The notes below the pieces were generated by a model, which searched no databases, was not told the DNA's origin, and worked only from the letters and a program-made list of their open reading frames with translations. Below, one piece after another: positions 32,452 through 41,219 of a stretch of DNA of 47,276 bases (position 1 is the first letter of the stretch; each line of letters starts with the position of its first letter). Source of the DNA: DASUBN01 sp050261675 (GTDB lineage Bacteria > Pseudomonadota > Gammaproteobacteria > Natronospirales > REEB76). The stretch covers positions 1 to 47,276 of the forward strand of contig JBLNDO010000028.1 in assembly GCA_050261675.1 (NCBI GenBank). Direction: 5' to 3'. The translations under genes and the position numbers were made by a program.

Positions 32452-34386
32452 TTACTTCTTGTCCTTCTTCACCTCTTCGAACTCCGCGTCCACCACGTCG
32501 TCCTTGCCGCCCTGGGGTCCGGCGCCAGCACCCGGCTGTGCGCCCGTGGCGCCCGCCCCTTGCTCCTGCTTCGCGGCATAGAGGCGCTCCGCCATCTTGC
32601 CGGAAGCCTGGGCGAGGGCCTTGGATTTGGCCTCGATGGCCGCCTTGTCGTCCTTCTTGATCACGTCCTTCAGGTCGCGCACCGCCGCCTCGATGGCCGC
32701 GCGCTCCTCGCCGGAGACCTTGTCCCCGAGCTCGGAGAGGCCCTTCTCGGTGGCGTGGATCAGGCTGTCCGCCTGGTTGCGGGCGTCGACGAGTTCGCGC
32801 GCCTTGCGGTCTTCCTCGGCGTGGGCCTCGGCGTCCTTCACCATGCGCTTGATCTCGTCGTCGGTAAGACCCGAGGAGGCCTTGATGACGATGGACTGCG
32901 CCTTGCCGGTGGCCTTGTCCTTGGCGGACACGTTGAGGATGCCGTTGGCGTCGATGTCGAAGCTCACCTCCACCTGCGGCACGCCGCGCGGCGCCGGCGG
33001 GATATCGGAGAGATCGAAGCGGCCGAGCGACTTGTTGTCGCGCGCCATCTCGCGCTCGCCCTGCAGCACGTGCACCGTCACCGCCGTCTGGTTGTCCTCG
33101 GCGGTTGAGAAGGTCTGCGCGGCCTTCGTCGGAATGGTGGTGTTCTTCTCGATCAGTTTGGTCATGACGCCGCCCAGGGTCTCGATGCCGAGCGACAGCG
33201 GGGTCACGTCGAGCAGGAGCACGTCCTTCACGTCGCCCTTGAGCACGCCCGCCTGGATGGCGGCGCCGACGGCCACGGCCTCGTCCGGGTTCACGTCCTT
33301 GCGGGGCTCCTTGCCGAAGAACTCCTTCACCGTGTCCTGCACCTTGGGCATGCGGGTCTGGCCGCCCACCAGGATCACGTCCTGCAGGTCGGAAGCGCTG
33401 AGGCCCGCATCCTTGAGCGCGGTCTTGCAGGGCTCCACGGTCTTCTGGATCAGGTCCGCCACCAGACCCTCGAGCTTGGCGCGGGTGAGCTTCACGATGA
33501 GGTGTTTCGGGCCGGAGGCGTCCGCCGTGATGTACGGCAGGTTCACCTCGGTCTGCTGGTTGGAGGAAAGCTCGATCTTGGCCTTCTCGGACGCCTCCTT
33601 GAGGCGCTGCATGGCCAAGGGATCGTTGCGCACGTCGATGCCCTGCTCCTTGCGGAACTCCTCGGCGATGTAGTCGATGATGCGCTTGTCGAAGTCCTCG
33701 CCGCCCAGGAAGGTATCGCCGTTGGTGGAGAGCACCTCGAACTGGTGCTCGCCGTCCACCTCGGCGATCTCGATGATGGAGATGTCGAAGGTGCCGCCGC
33801 CCAGGTCGTACACGGCGATCTTGCGGTCGCCCTTCACCTTGTCCATGCCGTAGGCGAGCGCCGCGGCGGTGGGCTCGTTGATGATGCGCTTCACGTCCAG
33901 GCCGGCGATCTTGCCGGCGTCCTTGGTGGCCTGGCGCTGGGAATCGTTGAAGTAGGCCGGGACGGTAATCACTGCCTCGGTGACAGGCTCGCCCAGGTAG
34001 TCCTCGGCGGTTTTCTTCATCTTCATGAGCACGCGCGCGGAAACTTCCGGCGGCGCCATCTTCTTGGCGTTCACATCCACCCAGGCGTCGCCGTTGTCGG
34101 CGGCCACGATCTTGTAGGGCACCATGCCCACGTCCTTCTGCACCACGTCGTCCTTGAACTTGCGGCCGATGAGGCGCTTCACGGCGTAGAGGGTGTTCTT
34201 GGGGTTGGTGACCGCCTGGCGCTTGGCCGACTGGCCCACCACCACCTCGTTGTCCTTGGTGAAGCCGACGATGGACGGCGTGGTCCGGTCGCCTTCGCTG
34301 TTCTCGATGACCCGGGGCTTGCCGCCCTCCATGATGGCCACGCAGGAATTGGTGGTCCCCAGGTCGATGCCGATGATCTTGCTCAT
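32452..34386 (-). CDS. dnaK: chaperone DnaK (Hsp70)
   Basis: A 644-residue Hsp70. ATPase motifs IIGIDLGTTNSCVAIM, AVYDLGGGTFDISI and EPTAAALAYGMDK; substrate-binding domain around SLGIETLGGVMTKLIEKNTT; C-terminal tail ends VVDAEFEEVKKDKK with the EEV-type end region. ATG at 34386 has GGAG 8 nt ahead; an in-frame GTG three codons upstream is less likely. A sigma32-type promoter lies directly upstream, in addition to transcription from the hrcA promoter. Confidence 0.98.
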   Translation of the reverse strand: MSKIIGIDLGTTNSCVAIMEGGKPRVIENSEGDRTTPSIVGFTKDNEVVVGQSAKRQAVTNPKNTLYAVKRLIGRKFKDDVVQKDVGMVPYKIVAADNGDAWVDVNAKKMAPPEVSARVLMKMKKTAEDYLGEPVTEAVITVPAYFNDSQRQATKDAGKIAGLDVKRIINEPTAAALAYGMDKVKGDRKIAVYDLGGGTFDISIIEIAEVDGEHQFEVLSTNGDTFLGGEDFDKRIIDYIAEEFRKEQGIDVRNDPLAMQRLKEASEKAKIELSSNQQTEVNLPYITADASGPKHLIVKLTRAKLEGLVADLIQKTVEPCKTALKDAGLSASDLQDVILVGGQTRMPKVQDTVKEFFGKEPRKDVNPDEAVAVGAAIQAGVLKGDVKDVLLLDVTPLSLGIETLGGVMTKLIEKNTTIPTKAAQTFSTAEDNQTAVTVHVLQGEREMARDNKSLGRFDLSDIPPAPRGVPQVEVSFDIDANGILNVSAKDKATGKAQSIVIKASSGLTDDEIKRMVKDAEAHAEEDRKARELVDARNQADSLIHATEKGLSELGDKVSGEERAAIEAAVRDLKDVIKKDDKAAIEAKSKALAQASGKMAERLYAAKQEQGAGATGAQPGAGAGPQGGKDDVVDAEFEEVKKDKK

Positions 34387-34429
34387 GATTCCCACTCCGA
34401 AAAGGGTCGAAATTGCTTGTTATTCAGCT

Positions 34430-34457
34430 ATATGGGGCGGCTTGTAATGGTTTCAAG
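34430..34457 (-). promoter_or_regulatory. sigma32 (RpoH) heat-shock promoter for dnaK
   Basis: On the minus strand CTTGAAA (34457-34451), a 13-bp spacer and CCCCATAT (34437-34430) match the sigma32 consensus almost perfectly. It lies about 45 nt before the dnaK ATG. The -35 also forms part of a 7-bp inverted repeat (CGGCTTG and CAAGCCG, 34460-34438). Confidence 0.85.
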
Positions 34458-34476
34458 CCGGTGCCCTGCTTACCCA

Positions 34477-35046
34477 TTAGGCCGTGTCGTCACTGTGTTT
34501 AGCGACGGGGGTCTTGGAGACCAGCACCCGCGCGGGTCTCAACAAGCGGCCATTCAGTTGATAGCCCCTTTGGACCACCGTCAGGACGCTGTCAGGCGGC
34601 ACCTCCGCCGATTCCTGGGCGGCCATGGCTTCATGCAGGTCGTGGTTGAAGGCCTCCCCCTTGGCCGGATTGATCTCCGCCACCCCTTGGCGCTCCAGGG
34701 CGCTCCACAGGAGCCGCAGGGTCATGTCCACGCCGGTGCGCAGGGCCGCGGCTTCGGGCTTGTCCCCGAGGGAGGCCAGGGCCATTTCCAGGCTGTCCTT
34801 CACCGGCAGGAGGTCGGTGAGGAAGCGCTCCTGGCCGAACTTGTGGGCGTTCTCCAGGTCCCGCTGGGTGCGCTTGCGCAGGTTCTCCAGCTCCGCCGCG
34901 GCGCGCAGGTAGCTGTCCCGGTTCTGGGCGGCCTGGGCCTCGGCGGCCGCGAGCGCCGCCTTCAGCGACTCCACCGGATCCGGCATGGCGGCCGTCGGTG
35001 CGGCTTCGGGGGCGGGGTTCGTCTTGTCCTCGTTCATGCTCTCCAT
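34477..35046 (-). CDS. grpE: nucleotide exchange factor GrpE
   Basis: A 189-residue DnaK exchange factor. N-terminal Ala/Pro-rich tail, long coiled-coil (AAAEAQAAQNRDSYLRAAAE and LENLRKRTQRDLENAHKFGQ), and a C-terminal beta domain with VPPDSVLTVVQRGYQLNGRL. An in-frame second ATG (35037) would shorten it by three residues. It sits between hrcA and dnaK. Confidence 0.97.
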   Translation of the reverse strand: MESMNEDKTNPAPEAAPTAAMPDPVESLKAALAAAEAQAAQNRDSYLRAAAELENLRKRTQRDLENAHKFGQERFLTDLLPVKDSLEMALASLGDKPEAAALRTGVDMTLRLLWSALERQGVAEINPAKGEAFNHDLHEAMAAQESAEVPPDSVLTVVQRGYQLNGRLLRPARVLVSKTPVAKHSDDTA

Positions 35047-35072
35047 CCGTTCCTCTTCGTTCTTAAATGCGA

Positions 35073-35092
35073 CGGGCAGCCTCGGCTGCCCG
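35073..35092 (-). repeat. hairpin between hrcA and grpE
   Basis: Perfect 9-bp inverted repeat (CGGGCAGCC / GGCTGCCCG) with a 2-nt loop in the 70-nt gap. It has no T-run, so it is more likely a processing or stability element than a terminator. Confidence 0.55.
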
Positions 35093-35116
35093 CGCCCAAT
35101 GAAACCGATTTAGGGG

Positions 35117-36172
35117 CTACTTGCGCGGATTCAACGCGGCGCTCAGCAGCCGGGCCGTGACATCGACGATCGGTATGACGCGCTCGTAGGCCATGCGGGT
35201 CGGGCCGATGACCCCCAGCACCCCCACTACGCCCTCGCCCATGTGATAAGGCGCGCTCACCACGCTCACCGCGTCCAGCACCTTGTAGCCCGACTCCTCG
35301 CCGATGAAGATCTGCACCCCCTCGGCGGCGATGCACTTGTCCAGCAGGGTCAGGATGTCGCGCTTCTGGTTGAAGGCCTCGAACAGGCGGCGCAGCTTCT
35401 CCACGTCCGAGAGCTCGGCGAAATCCATGAGGTTGGTCTCGCCCGCCATCATGTAGGTGGGTTCGCCGCCGTGGGCCTGGAACACCTTATCCGCCATGGT
35501 GATGGCGGCACGCATCAGGTCGTTCATGCTCTCGCGGGTGCGATTGAGCTCGTTCAGGAGGCCGCGGCGCAGCTCGAGGATGTCGCGCCCGGCGAAATGG
35601 CCGTTGAGGTAGTTGCTGATCTGCTGCAGGCCCGCGGCGTCGTAGCCGCGCTCCAGGTGCAGCACCCGGTTCTGCACCTCGCCGTCGTCCAGCACCAGGA
35701 TCACCAACACCCGGTTCTCGGCGAGCGGCAGGAACTCAATGTGCTTCCAGGAGACGTGTTCGCGCTTCGGCAGGGTCACCACACCGGTCATGCGGGTGAT
35801 GGCCGAGAGCAACTGGGAGGCTGTGACCAGGAGCGCCTGCGGGCTCGTCTCCGCCGGATCCAGCTGGTTGCGCATCAGGCGCACTTCCGTTTCGTTGAGC
35901 GGCTGCACCTTGAGCAGCGTGTCCACGAACAGGCGGTAGCCCTTGGCGGTGGGGATGCGCCCCGCGGAGGTGTGGGGTGAGGTGACGAAACCCATCTCCT
36001 CCAGGTCCGCCATGATGTTGCGGATGCTGGCGGGGCTGAGATCGAGGCCCGAATCCTTGGAGAGCGTGCGCGAGCCCACGGGCTCGCCGTCCCGGATGTA
36101 GCGTTCCACCAGCGCCTTCAGCAGGTGCTGGGCGCGGTCGCTCAAGGTTTTGTCGCTGCTCTCGGCGTTCAT
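35117..36172 (-). CDS. hrcA: heat-inducible transcription repressor HrcA
   Basis: A 351-residue repressor that binds CIRCE. N-terminal winged helix (LSPASIRNIMADLEEMGFVT, HTSAGRIPTAKGYRLFVDTL), then GAF-like and dimerisation regions, ending YHMGEGVVGVLGVIGPTRMAY. It is the first gene of the operon, and a perfect CIRCE lies 28 nt upstream of its start, so it should repress itself. Its ATG overlaps a two-codon frame (ATGACATGA) and has no strong Shine-Dalgarno. Confidence 0.97.
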   Translation of the reverse strand: MNAESSDKTLSDRAQHLLKALVERYIRDGEPVGSRTLSKDSGLDLSPASIRNIMADLEEMGFVTSPHTSAGRIPTAKGYRLFVDTLLKVQPLNETEVRLMRNQLDPAETSPQALLVTASQLLSAITRMTGVVTLPKREHVSWKHIEFLPLAENRVLVILVLDDGEVQNRVLHLERGYDAAGLQQISNYLNGHFAGRDILELRRGLLNELNRTRESMNDLMRAAITMADKVFQAHGGEPTYMMAGETNLMDFAELSDVEKLRRLFEAFNQKRDILTLLDKCIAAEGVQIFIGEESGYKVLDAVSVVSAPYHMGEGVVGVLGVIGPTRMAYERVIPIVDVTARLLSAALNPRK

Positions 36173-36199
36173 GTCATAGGGAAAATGGGGACCGATTGT

Positions 36200-36226
36200 T
36201 TAGCACTCAATGCCGTGGAGTGCTAA
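36200..36226 (-). promoter_or_regulatory. CIRCE operator (HrcA binding site)
   Basis: TTAGCACTC, nine bases, GAGTGCTAA: a perfect match to the CIRCE consensus. It lies at the expected transcription start of the sigma70 promoter upstream of hrcA. Confidence 0.97.
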
Positions 36227-36231
36227 AGGGG

Positions 36232-36259
36232 ATTATCCAGTTGCACCCTTTCCTGTCAA
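36232..36259 (-). promoter_or_regulatory. sigma70 promoter of the hrcA operon
   Basis: On the minus strand TTGACA (36259-36254), a 16-bp spacer and GATAAT (36237-36232). The start site should fall at about 36225, at the edge of CIRCE, which fits repression by HrcA. Confidence 0.85.
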
Positions 36260-36329
36260 GGACTTAGCGGCGTTGCGGCTTCGAACCCGTTGGCCTGCGC
36301 GGGTGCCCATGCTAACGTGCGGACCCATT

Positions 36330-37205
36330 ATGAACGCACGCTTCACCACCATCGGCCTCATGGGCCGCACCGGCGACACCGACGTCTCCGAGATGGTGGC
36401 CCGGCTCGCCATCGAGCTCACCGAGGCGAAGGCCGAGGTGCTGGTGGACGAGGCCCTGGGGCCGGCGAAGCCCGCCCGCGCCCTGCCCCTCAAGGAACTC
36501 GCGGCCAAGGCCGACCTTCTCATCGTGGTGGGTGGTGACGGCACGCTCCTCAAGGCCGCCCACGCGGTGGCGGCGCGCCCCATCCCCCTCGTGGGCGTGA
36601 ACCTCGGAAGGCTGGGTTTCCTCGCGGACATCACGCCGGAACGGCTGCGGGACGACATCACCGCCATCCTGAAGGGCGAGTACAGCACCGAGGACCGCAT
36701 GATGCTGGACTCGCGCCTCAAGGATGCGGGCGGCGACCAGGATTTTCCGCCGGTGCTGAACGACGTGGTGGTGCAGAAATCCGACGGCGGGCGGCTCATC
36801 GAGTTCGAGACCCGGGTGGACGGGCATTTCCTCTGCGCCTACCGCGCCGACGGCATCGTGGCGGCCACGCCCACGGGCTCCACCGCCTACGCGCTCTCCG
36901 GCGGCGGGCCCATCCTGCATCCCGCCATGGACGCCATCACCCTGGTGCCCATCTGTCCCCACACCCTGGGGGACCGGCCCATCGTGGTGACGGGCGGAAG
37001 CGAGATCGAGATCCTCGTCACCGACACCCACGGCGGGCGTGCCCAGGTCACCTGGGACGGCCAGCGCGCGAAGCCGCTCCTGGCCGGTCAGGCGGTGACG
37101 CTGAAGCGCGCCCAGCACCCGCTGCGCTTCATCCATCCGCGCGGCTACGATTACTATAGGATCCTGCGCACCAAGCTGAACTGGGGCGCGGCCAAGAAAC
37201 ACTGA
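36330..37205 (+). CDS. nadK: NAD kinase
   Basis: A 291-residue enzyme phosphorylating NAD to NADP. Motifs: LIVVGGDGTLLKAAH (GGDG), NLGRLGFLADI, TPTGSTAYALSGGGPI. The usual NE pair in the substrate loop appears as ND (VLNDVVVQK). The ATG at 36330 is chosen by homology (MNARFTTIGLMGR), with only a weak GGA upstream. An in-frame ATG at 36309 would add seven residues. It is divergent from hrcA and followed by recN after 8 nt. Confidence 0.96.
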   Translation: MNARFTTIGLMGRTGDTDVSEMVARLAIELTEAKAEVLVDEALGPAKPARALPLKELAAKADLLIVVGGDGTLLKAAHAVAARPIPLVGVNLGRLGFLADITPERLRDDITAILKGEYSTEDRMMLDSRLKDAGGDQDFPPVLNDVVVQKSDGGRLIEFETRVDGHFLCAYRADGIVAATPTGSTAYALSGGGPILHPAMDAITLVPICPHTLGDRPIVVTGGSEIEILVTDTHGGRAQVTWDGQRAKPLLAGQAVTLKRAQHPLRFIHPRGYDYYRILRTKLNWGAAKKH

Positions 37206-37213
37206 CGGACTCC

Positions 37214-38887
37214 ATGCTGACGCACATCCTCATCCGCGACTTCGCCATCATCGACTCCCTGGAACTGGAATTCTCCCCCGGCATGACCGTGCTCACCGGC
37301 GAGACCGGCGCGGGCAAGTCCATCCTGGTGGACGCGCTCGGCCTGGTCTTGGGCGACCGGGCGGACGTGGACGTGATCCGCCACGTGGCCGAGAAGGCGG
37401 AAATCAGCGCCGAGTTCGACCTCAAGGACGCCAAGGACGCCGCCGCCTGGCTGAAGGAGAACGAGCTCGAGGCGGACGGCCAGTGCATCCTGCGCCGCGT
37501 GGTGGGCAAGGACGGCCGCTCCCGGGCCCTCATCAACGGCCGCAGCGTGCCGCTCGCCTCCCTCAAGGAACTGGGTGAGCAGCTCCTGGACATCCACGGC
37601 CAGCACGAGCATCAGTCGTTGATGCGCCCCGCGGCGCAGTTGGCCCTGCTGGACGGTTACGGCGAGCACGGAGAATTACTCAAGCGCACCGCCAAGCTGC
37701 ACGCGGACTGGAAGACCGCCCATGACCGGCTCAGCTCGCTGCGCACCGCCGCCGGCGACCGGGAATCCCGGCTCTCACTCCTGCGCCACCAGACCGCGGA
37801 ACTCGCGGCGCTCAACCTCAAGCCCGGCGAAGCGGAAGCGGTGGACGCGGAGCACAAGCGCCTGGCCCACGGCGGCCGGCTGATGGAAATCGCCCAGGCG
37901 AATCTTGATTCCCTCTATGAGGCGGAGGAAGGCTCCGCCTACCAGCGGGTGAGCCGGGCCCTGGCGGCGCTCGACACCGCGCTGGAACTGGAGCCCAAGT
38001 TCGCGGACATACGGAAAACCCTCACGGACGCGGAAGTGCAGCTCGCCGAGGCGGCGGACGCCCTGCGTGATTACCTCGCCGATTTGGATCTGGATCCCAA
38101 ACGGCTGGAATGGCTGGAAGGCCGCCTCGCCACCCTCCACGACCTCGCCCGCAAGCATCGGGTGGAGCCGGGCGCCCTGCCCGGCCACCTGGAGGCGCTG
38201 CAGACGGAGCTCAGGCAGCTCGAGAATTCGGACATCGCGCTCCAGGAATTGGAAGCGGAGTTGAAACGCCTGGAGGGCGCGTACAAAAAGACCGCCGACG
38301 AACTCCATGCCAGGCGGGTGAAGACCGCCGCGGATCTGGGCGAGAAAGTCACCGCCGCCATGCAGGAGCTGGGCATGGCCGGCGGCCAGTTCAGCATCGA
38401 GGTGAGTGTGCCGGATGCGGCGCGCTTCACGCCCCGCGGCATCGACCAGGTGGAGTTCCTGGTCAGCGCCAACAAGGGCCAACCCGTGAAGCCGCTGGCG
38501 AAAGTGGCGTCCGGGGGCGAGCTCTCGCGCATCGCGCTCGCCATCCAGGTGATCGCGGCCCAGGCGGCGGCCATCCCCTCCATGGTCTTCGACGAGGTGG
38601 ACGCCGGCATCGGCGGCGGCGTGGCGGAGATCGTGGGCCGCCAGCTGCGCGCCCTGGCGGGCAAGCGTCAGGTGCTCTGCGTCACCCACCTGCCCCAGGT
38701 GGCCTCCCAGACCCACAAGCATTTCCGGGTGCTCAAGGAGACCAAGGGCCCGGCGACCCTCACCCGCATCGAACCCCTGGACAAGAAGTCCCAGGTGGAG
38801 GAGCTGGCGCGGATGCTCGGGGGCGTGGAAATCACCGAGACCACGCGCAAGCACGCGCGCGAGATGATCTCCAAAGTAGCGAGCTAG
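37214..38887 (+). CDS. recN: DNA repair protein RecN
   Basis: A 557-residue SMC-like ATPase acting in double-strand-break repair. Walker A VLTGETGAGKSILVDALG, central coiled coil (about 155-375), ABC signature KVASGGELSRIALAIQ and Walker B SMVFDEVDAGIGGG. It forms an operon with nadK and is convergent with the lipoprotein gene, with 11 nt between stops. No LexA-type operator is evident in the short gap upstream. Confidence 0.98.
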   Translation: MLTHILIRDFAIIDSLELEFSPGMTVLTGETGAGKSILVDALGLVLGDRADVDVIRHVAEKAEISAEFDLKDAKDAAAWLKENELEADGQCILRRVVGKDGRSRALINGRSVPLASLKELGEQLLDIHGQHEHQSLMRPAAQLALLDGYGEHGELLKRTAKLHADWKTAHDRLSSLRTAAGDRESRLSLLRHQTAELAALNLKPGEAEAVDAEHKRLAHGGRLMEIAQANLDSLYEAEEGSAYQRVSRALAALDTALELEPKFADIRKTLTDAEVQLAEAADALRDYLADLDLDPKRLEWLEGRLATLHDLARKHRVEPGALPGHLEALQTELRQLENSDIALQELEAELKRLEGAYKKTADELHARRVKTAADLGEKVTAAMQELGMAGGQFSIEVSVPDAARFTPRGIDQVEFLVSANKGQPVKPLAKVASGGELSRIALAIQVIAAQAAAIPSMVFDEVDAGIGGGVAEIVGRQLRALAGKRQVLCVTHLPQVASQTHKHFRVLKETKGPATLTRIEPLDKKSQVEELARMLGGVEITETTRKHAREMISKVAS

Positions 38888-38898
38888 CCTTAACCCAT

Positions 38899-39543
38899 TT
38901 AAGGCATGCAGGGCGAAAGCACGCTAAGCAAAGCAGTTCGTAGGGCGACATCCGCGTCCGCCCAGTGCTGCAGGTCCGTGTCGGTCATGGCGATCTCCAC
39001 GCTGCGCCCCGCCATGTTCCGGTGGCGGATGCATTTGGCGCCCTTCACCTTCGCCGGGCACTCCACGAAGAAGCCGCCCTCGGCATCCTTCTGCAGCAGA
39101 TGCGGTTCCACCAGATACCAACCCTGGTCCGGCGCATGCACCAGCACCGGTTGCTGCGGCGTGGAACGGGCCGGGTCGGTCCAGGCGTCGATCTTCTCGA
39201 GCCCGCCGACCGAGTGCGTCACCGCCTTGGGGTGGGCCTTGGCGTACTCGCGCAACGCCGCCGCCACGGGGTCCGAGAGATACGGGTTGAAGCTCAGCCG
39301 CGCCTCGTCCGAGGTGTAGCCCGCGACCTCGAAGGAAAGCACCGCCGAGGTCTCCGTATGGGTGAAGCCTTCCTGGGAATATTGGCGCTTGCTGATGCTG
39401 TCGGGGTCGACGCAGGGGTTGCCGTCGGGGCCGGTCTCCACCAGGTTATTGGTGGCACAGGCGGCGAGGAACAGCGTCAGCAGTGAAGTCGCGATCCAGC
39501 GCAGCCTATTTGAGGGTCTTGCGGCAGGGCGCGCAGATTCCAT
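38899..39543 (-). CDS. uncharacterised lipoprotein
   Basis: A 214-residue protein with an N-terminal basic and hydrophobic signal ending in the lipobox LFLAAC (Cys near residue 29), so probably membrane-anchored. The remainder is polar, with four further cysteines (PCVDP, VECP, AKCIRH, SPCMP) that may form disulfides. I do not recognise a family. It overlaps the fur 3' end by 38 nt in another frame and so may be cotranscribed with fur; it could start later than annotated. Confidence 0.75.
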   Translation of the reverse strand: MESARPAARPSNRLRWIATSLLTLFLAACATNNLVETGPDGNPCVDPDSISKRQYSQEGFTHTETSAVLSFEVAGYTSDEARLSFNPYLSDPVAAALREYAKAHPKAVTHSVGGLEKIDAWTDPARSTPQQPVLVHAPDQGWYLVEPHLLQKDAEGGFFVECPAKVKGAKCIRHRNMAGRSVEIAMTDTDLQHWADADVALRTALLSVLSPCMP

Positions 39544-39940
39544 AGATGTAGAGGGAATGATCGGTCATCTCGTAGCCCTTGGCGCTGGCGATCTTCTTCT
39601 GGCGGGATTCGATCTCCGGGTCCACGAACTCATCCACCCGCCCGCACTTCACGCACAGGATGTGGTCGTGGTGCGCCCCCTGGTTCAGCTCGAACACCGA
39701 GTGCCCGCCCTCGAAATGGTGGCGGGTCACGAGGCCGGCGGTCTCGAACTGGGTGAGCACCCGGTAGACGGTGGCGAGGCCGATGTCCTCCCCGGATTCC
39801 AGGAGCGCCTTGTACAACTCCTCCGCGCTGATGTGGCGGGTGGCGCTCTTCTCCAGGATCTCCAGTATCTTCACGCGCGGCAACGTGACCTTGAGGCCGG
39901 CGTTGCGCAGTTCCTGGCTTTCGGCGGGGATTTGGCTCAC
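39506..39940 (-). CDS. fur: ferric uptake regulator Fur
   Basis: A 144-residue iron-responsive repressor. Winged helix (VTLPRVKILEILEKSATRHI, GLATVYRVLTQFETAGLV), metal-site HHFEGGHSVFEL and HHDH, and two zinc CxxC pairs (CVKC, CAPC). GTG start at 39940. It is divergent from bamE across 71 bp, an arrangement known from Pseudomonas and Xanthomonas omlA-fur. Confidence 0.98.
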   Translation of the reverse strand: MSQIPAESQELRNAGLKVTLPRVKILEILEKSATRHISAEELYKALLESGEDIGLATVYRVLTQFETAGLVTRHHFEGGHSVFELNQGAHHDHILCVKCGRVDEFVDPEIESRQKKIASAKGYEMTDHSLYIYGICAPCRKTLK

Positions 39941-40011
39941 GGGAATTTGTGGTGAAGGACGCGGGTGTCGGGTATTATGCTCCCCCTGACCCGCAACGCA
40001 AATTCACCCGC

Positions 40012-40425
40012 ATGCGCCTCCGCCTCGCCTTCCTCATCGTGAGTCTCGCCCTCGCCGCCTGCTTCAAGCCGGAGATCCGCCAGGGCAATTTCCTGTCGGA
40101 CGACAAGATCGCGCTGGTGAAACCCGGCATGACCCCGGCGCAGGTGCAGTTCGTGCTGGGCCCGCCCATGGCCAAGGACCCGATGGTGATCGATCGCTGG
40201 GATTACATCCGCTACGTGAATCCCAACGACGGGCGGCCGGAACAGGTCTGGCACGTGGTCGTGAACTTCAAGGACGGCAAGGTCGCGAGCGTGGAACAGC
40301 CGGAAGTGAAGAACAAGGACGTGCAGCTGCAGCTGCCCACGGTGAAGGATGCCTCGGAACTGCCGGCGGACCAGACCAACGGGCCGGCAGTCCCGAATGA
40401 CACCGGCCAGCCGCCGCCGCGCTGA
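40012..40425 (+). CDS. bamE: outer membrane assembly factor BamE
   Basis: A 137-residue lipoprotein of the BAM complex (also SmpA/OmlA). Signal with lipobox LALAAC, then IALVKPGMTPAQVQFVLGPP, the SmpA/OmlA signature, and YIRYVNPNDGRPEQVW. The C-terminal tail is Pro/Gln-rich. ATG at 40012 chosen because the signal peptide begins there; the upstream extension is not signal-like. A TATTAT box at 39973-39978 could be its -10. It ends 1 nt from convergent rnfH. Confidence 0.95.
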   Translation: MRLRLAFLIVSLALAACFKPEIRQGNFLSDDKIALVKPGMTPAQVQFVLGPPMAKDPMVIDRWDYIRYVNPNDGRPEQVWHVVVNFKDGKVASVEQPEVKNKDVQLQLPTVKDASELPADQTNGPAVPNDTGQPPPR

Positions 40426-40426
40426 T

Positions 40427-40738
40427 CTAGTCCTTCGTCCTGCCCATCGTCTTCCCCGCCGCCGCCAAACGCCGGCGCGTTTCTTTTGGGTCCGCCGTCA
40501 AGGGGCGCAGTATCTCCAACCGGTCGCCCTCGTTCAGCACATGGTCTCCCTCCACGCGCTCGCCGGCGATACCCAGAACATTCTTCCGCAGATCGATCTC
40601 GGGGAACCGCGCCGTCAGCCCCGAACGTGCCGCGGCGTCCGCGGCCGTGGTGCCGGCGGGCAGGCTCAAGGCCACCATGGCCTGCACGTCCGGCTTGGCG
40701 TAACAGACTTCCACCCGGATCAGCGGCTCATTTGCCAT
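40427..40738 (-). CDS. rnfH: RnfH/RatB family ubiquitin-like protein
   Basis: A 103-residue beta-grasp protein (UPF0125). Family segments: IRVEVCYAKPDVQAMVALSL, NVLGIAGERVEGDHVLNEGD and RLEILRPLTADPKETRRRLA. It overlaps the ratA end by 11 nt, as in the conserved ratA-ratB pair. The true function of the family is not settled. Start at 40738 (MANEPLIRVEV) by homology. Confidence 0.93.
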   Translation of the reverse strand: MANEPLIRVEVCYAKPDVQAMVALSLPAGTTAADAAARSGLTARFPEIDLRKNVLGIAGERVEGDHVLNEGDRLEILRPLTADPKETRRRLAAAGKTMGRTKD

Positions 40739-41162
40739 GCAGGGCGGCGGCGCGGCGGATGAAGGCATCCACCAGGGAATTGCATATCTCGTGGAACACC
40801 GGCCCCGCCATGAGGTCGAGCACCGCGCTCGAGAACTCGAACTCCATGTCCAGGTTCACCTTGGAACCGTCCGGGCCCATGTCCTCGAAGCGCCAGCGGC
40901 CCTCCAGGTGCTTGAAGGGACCGCGGTCCAGGGTGATGGTGATGGCCTTGCCCGGCTCCAGCCAGTTGTGGGTGGTAAAAGTCTTGTGGAAGCCACCGCG
41001 GGCGAGATCCAGGCTGGCGCGCATCTCCGTGGGCGATTGTTCCAGGATATGAGTTCCCTTGCACCAGGGCAGGAATTCCGGATAGCGCTCCACGTCGTTG
41101 ACGAGCGCGAACATATCCTTCGCCGGATACGGGACGAGCGCGCTTTTGTTGACCTTCCGCAT
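40728..41162 (-). CDS. ratA: RatA-type START/coenzyme-Q-binding protein
   Basis: A 144-residue helix-grip (polyketide cyclase/START) protein. Seen: VNKSALVPYPAKDMFALVND, VERYPEFLPWCKGTHILEQS, and C-terminal FHEICNSLVDAFIRRAAALH. In E. coli described as a toxin affecting ribosome association; relatives act in ubiquinone binding. It is divergent from smpB across 57 bp and coupled to rnfH. Confidence 0.94.
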   Translation of the reverse strand: MRKVNKSALVPYPAKDMFALVNDVERYPEFLPWCKGTHILEQSPTEMRASLDLARGGFHKTFTTHNWLEPGKAITITLDRGPFKHLEGRWRFEDMGPDGSKVNLDMEFEFSSAVLDLMAGPVFHEICNSLVDAFIRRAAALHGK

Positions 41163-41208
41163 GCGGTGATTTTGCGGGATGCACGCCCGGCGTACAACAA
41201 CGGCAAGA

Positions 41209-41214
41209 TATAAT
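41209..41214 (+). promoter_or_regulatory. -10 element TATAAT directly ahead of smpB
   Basis: A perfect TATAAT ends 5 nt before the smpB ATG, and there is no Shine-Dalgarno sequence. The predicted start coincides with the ATG, so the transcript may be leaderless. No good -35 is present. Confidence 0.45.
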
Positions 41215-41219
41215 GGCCC

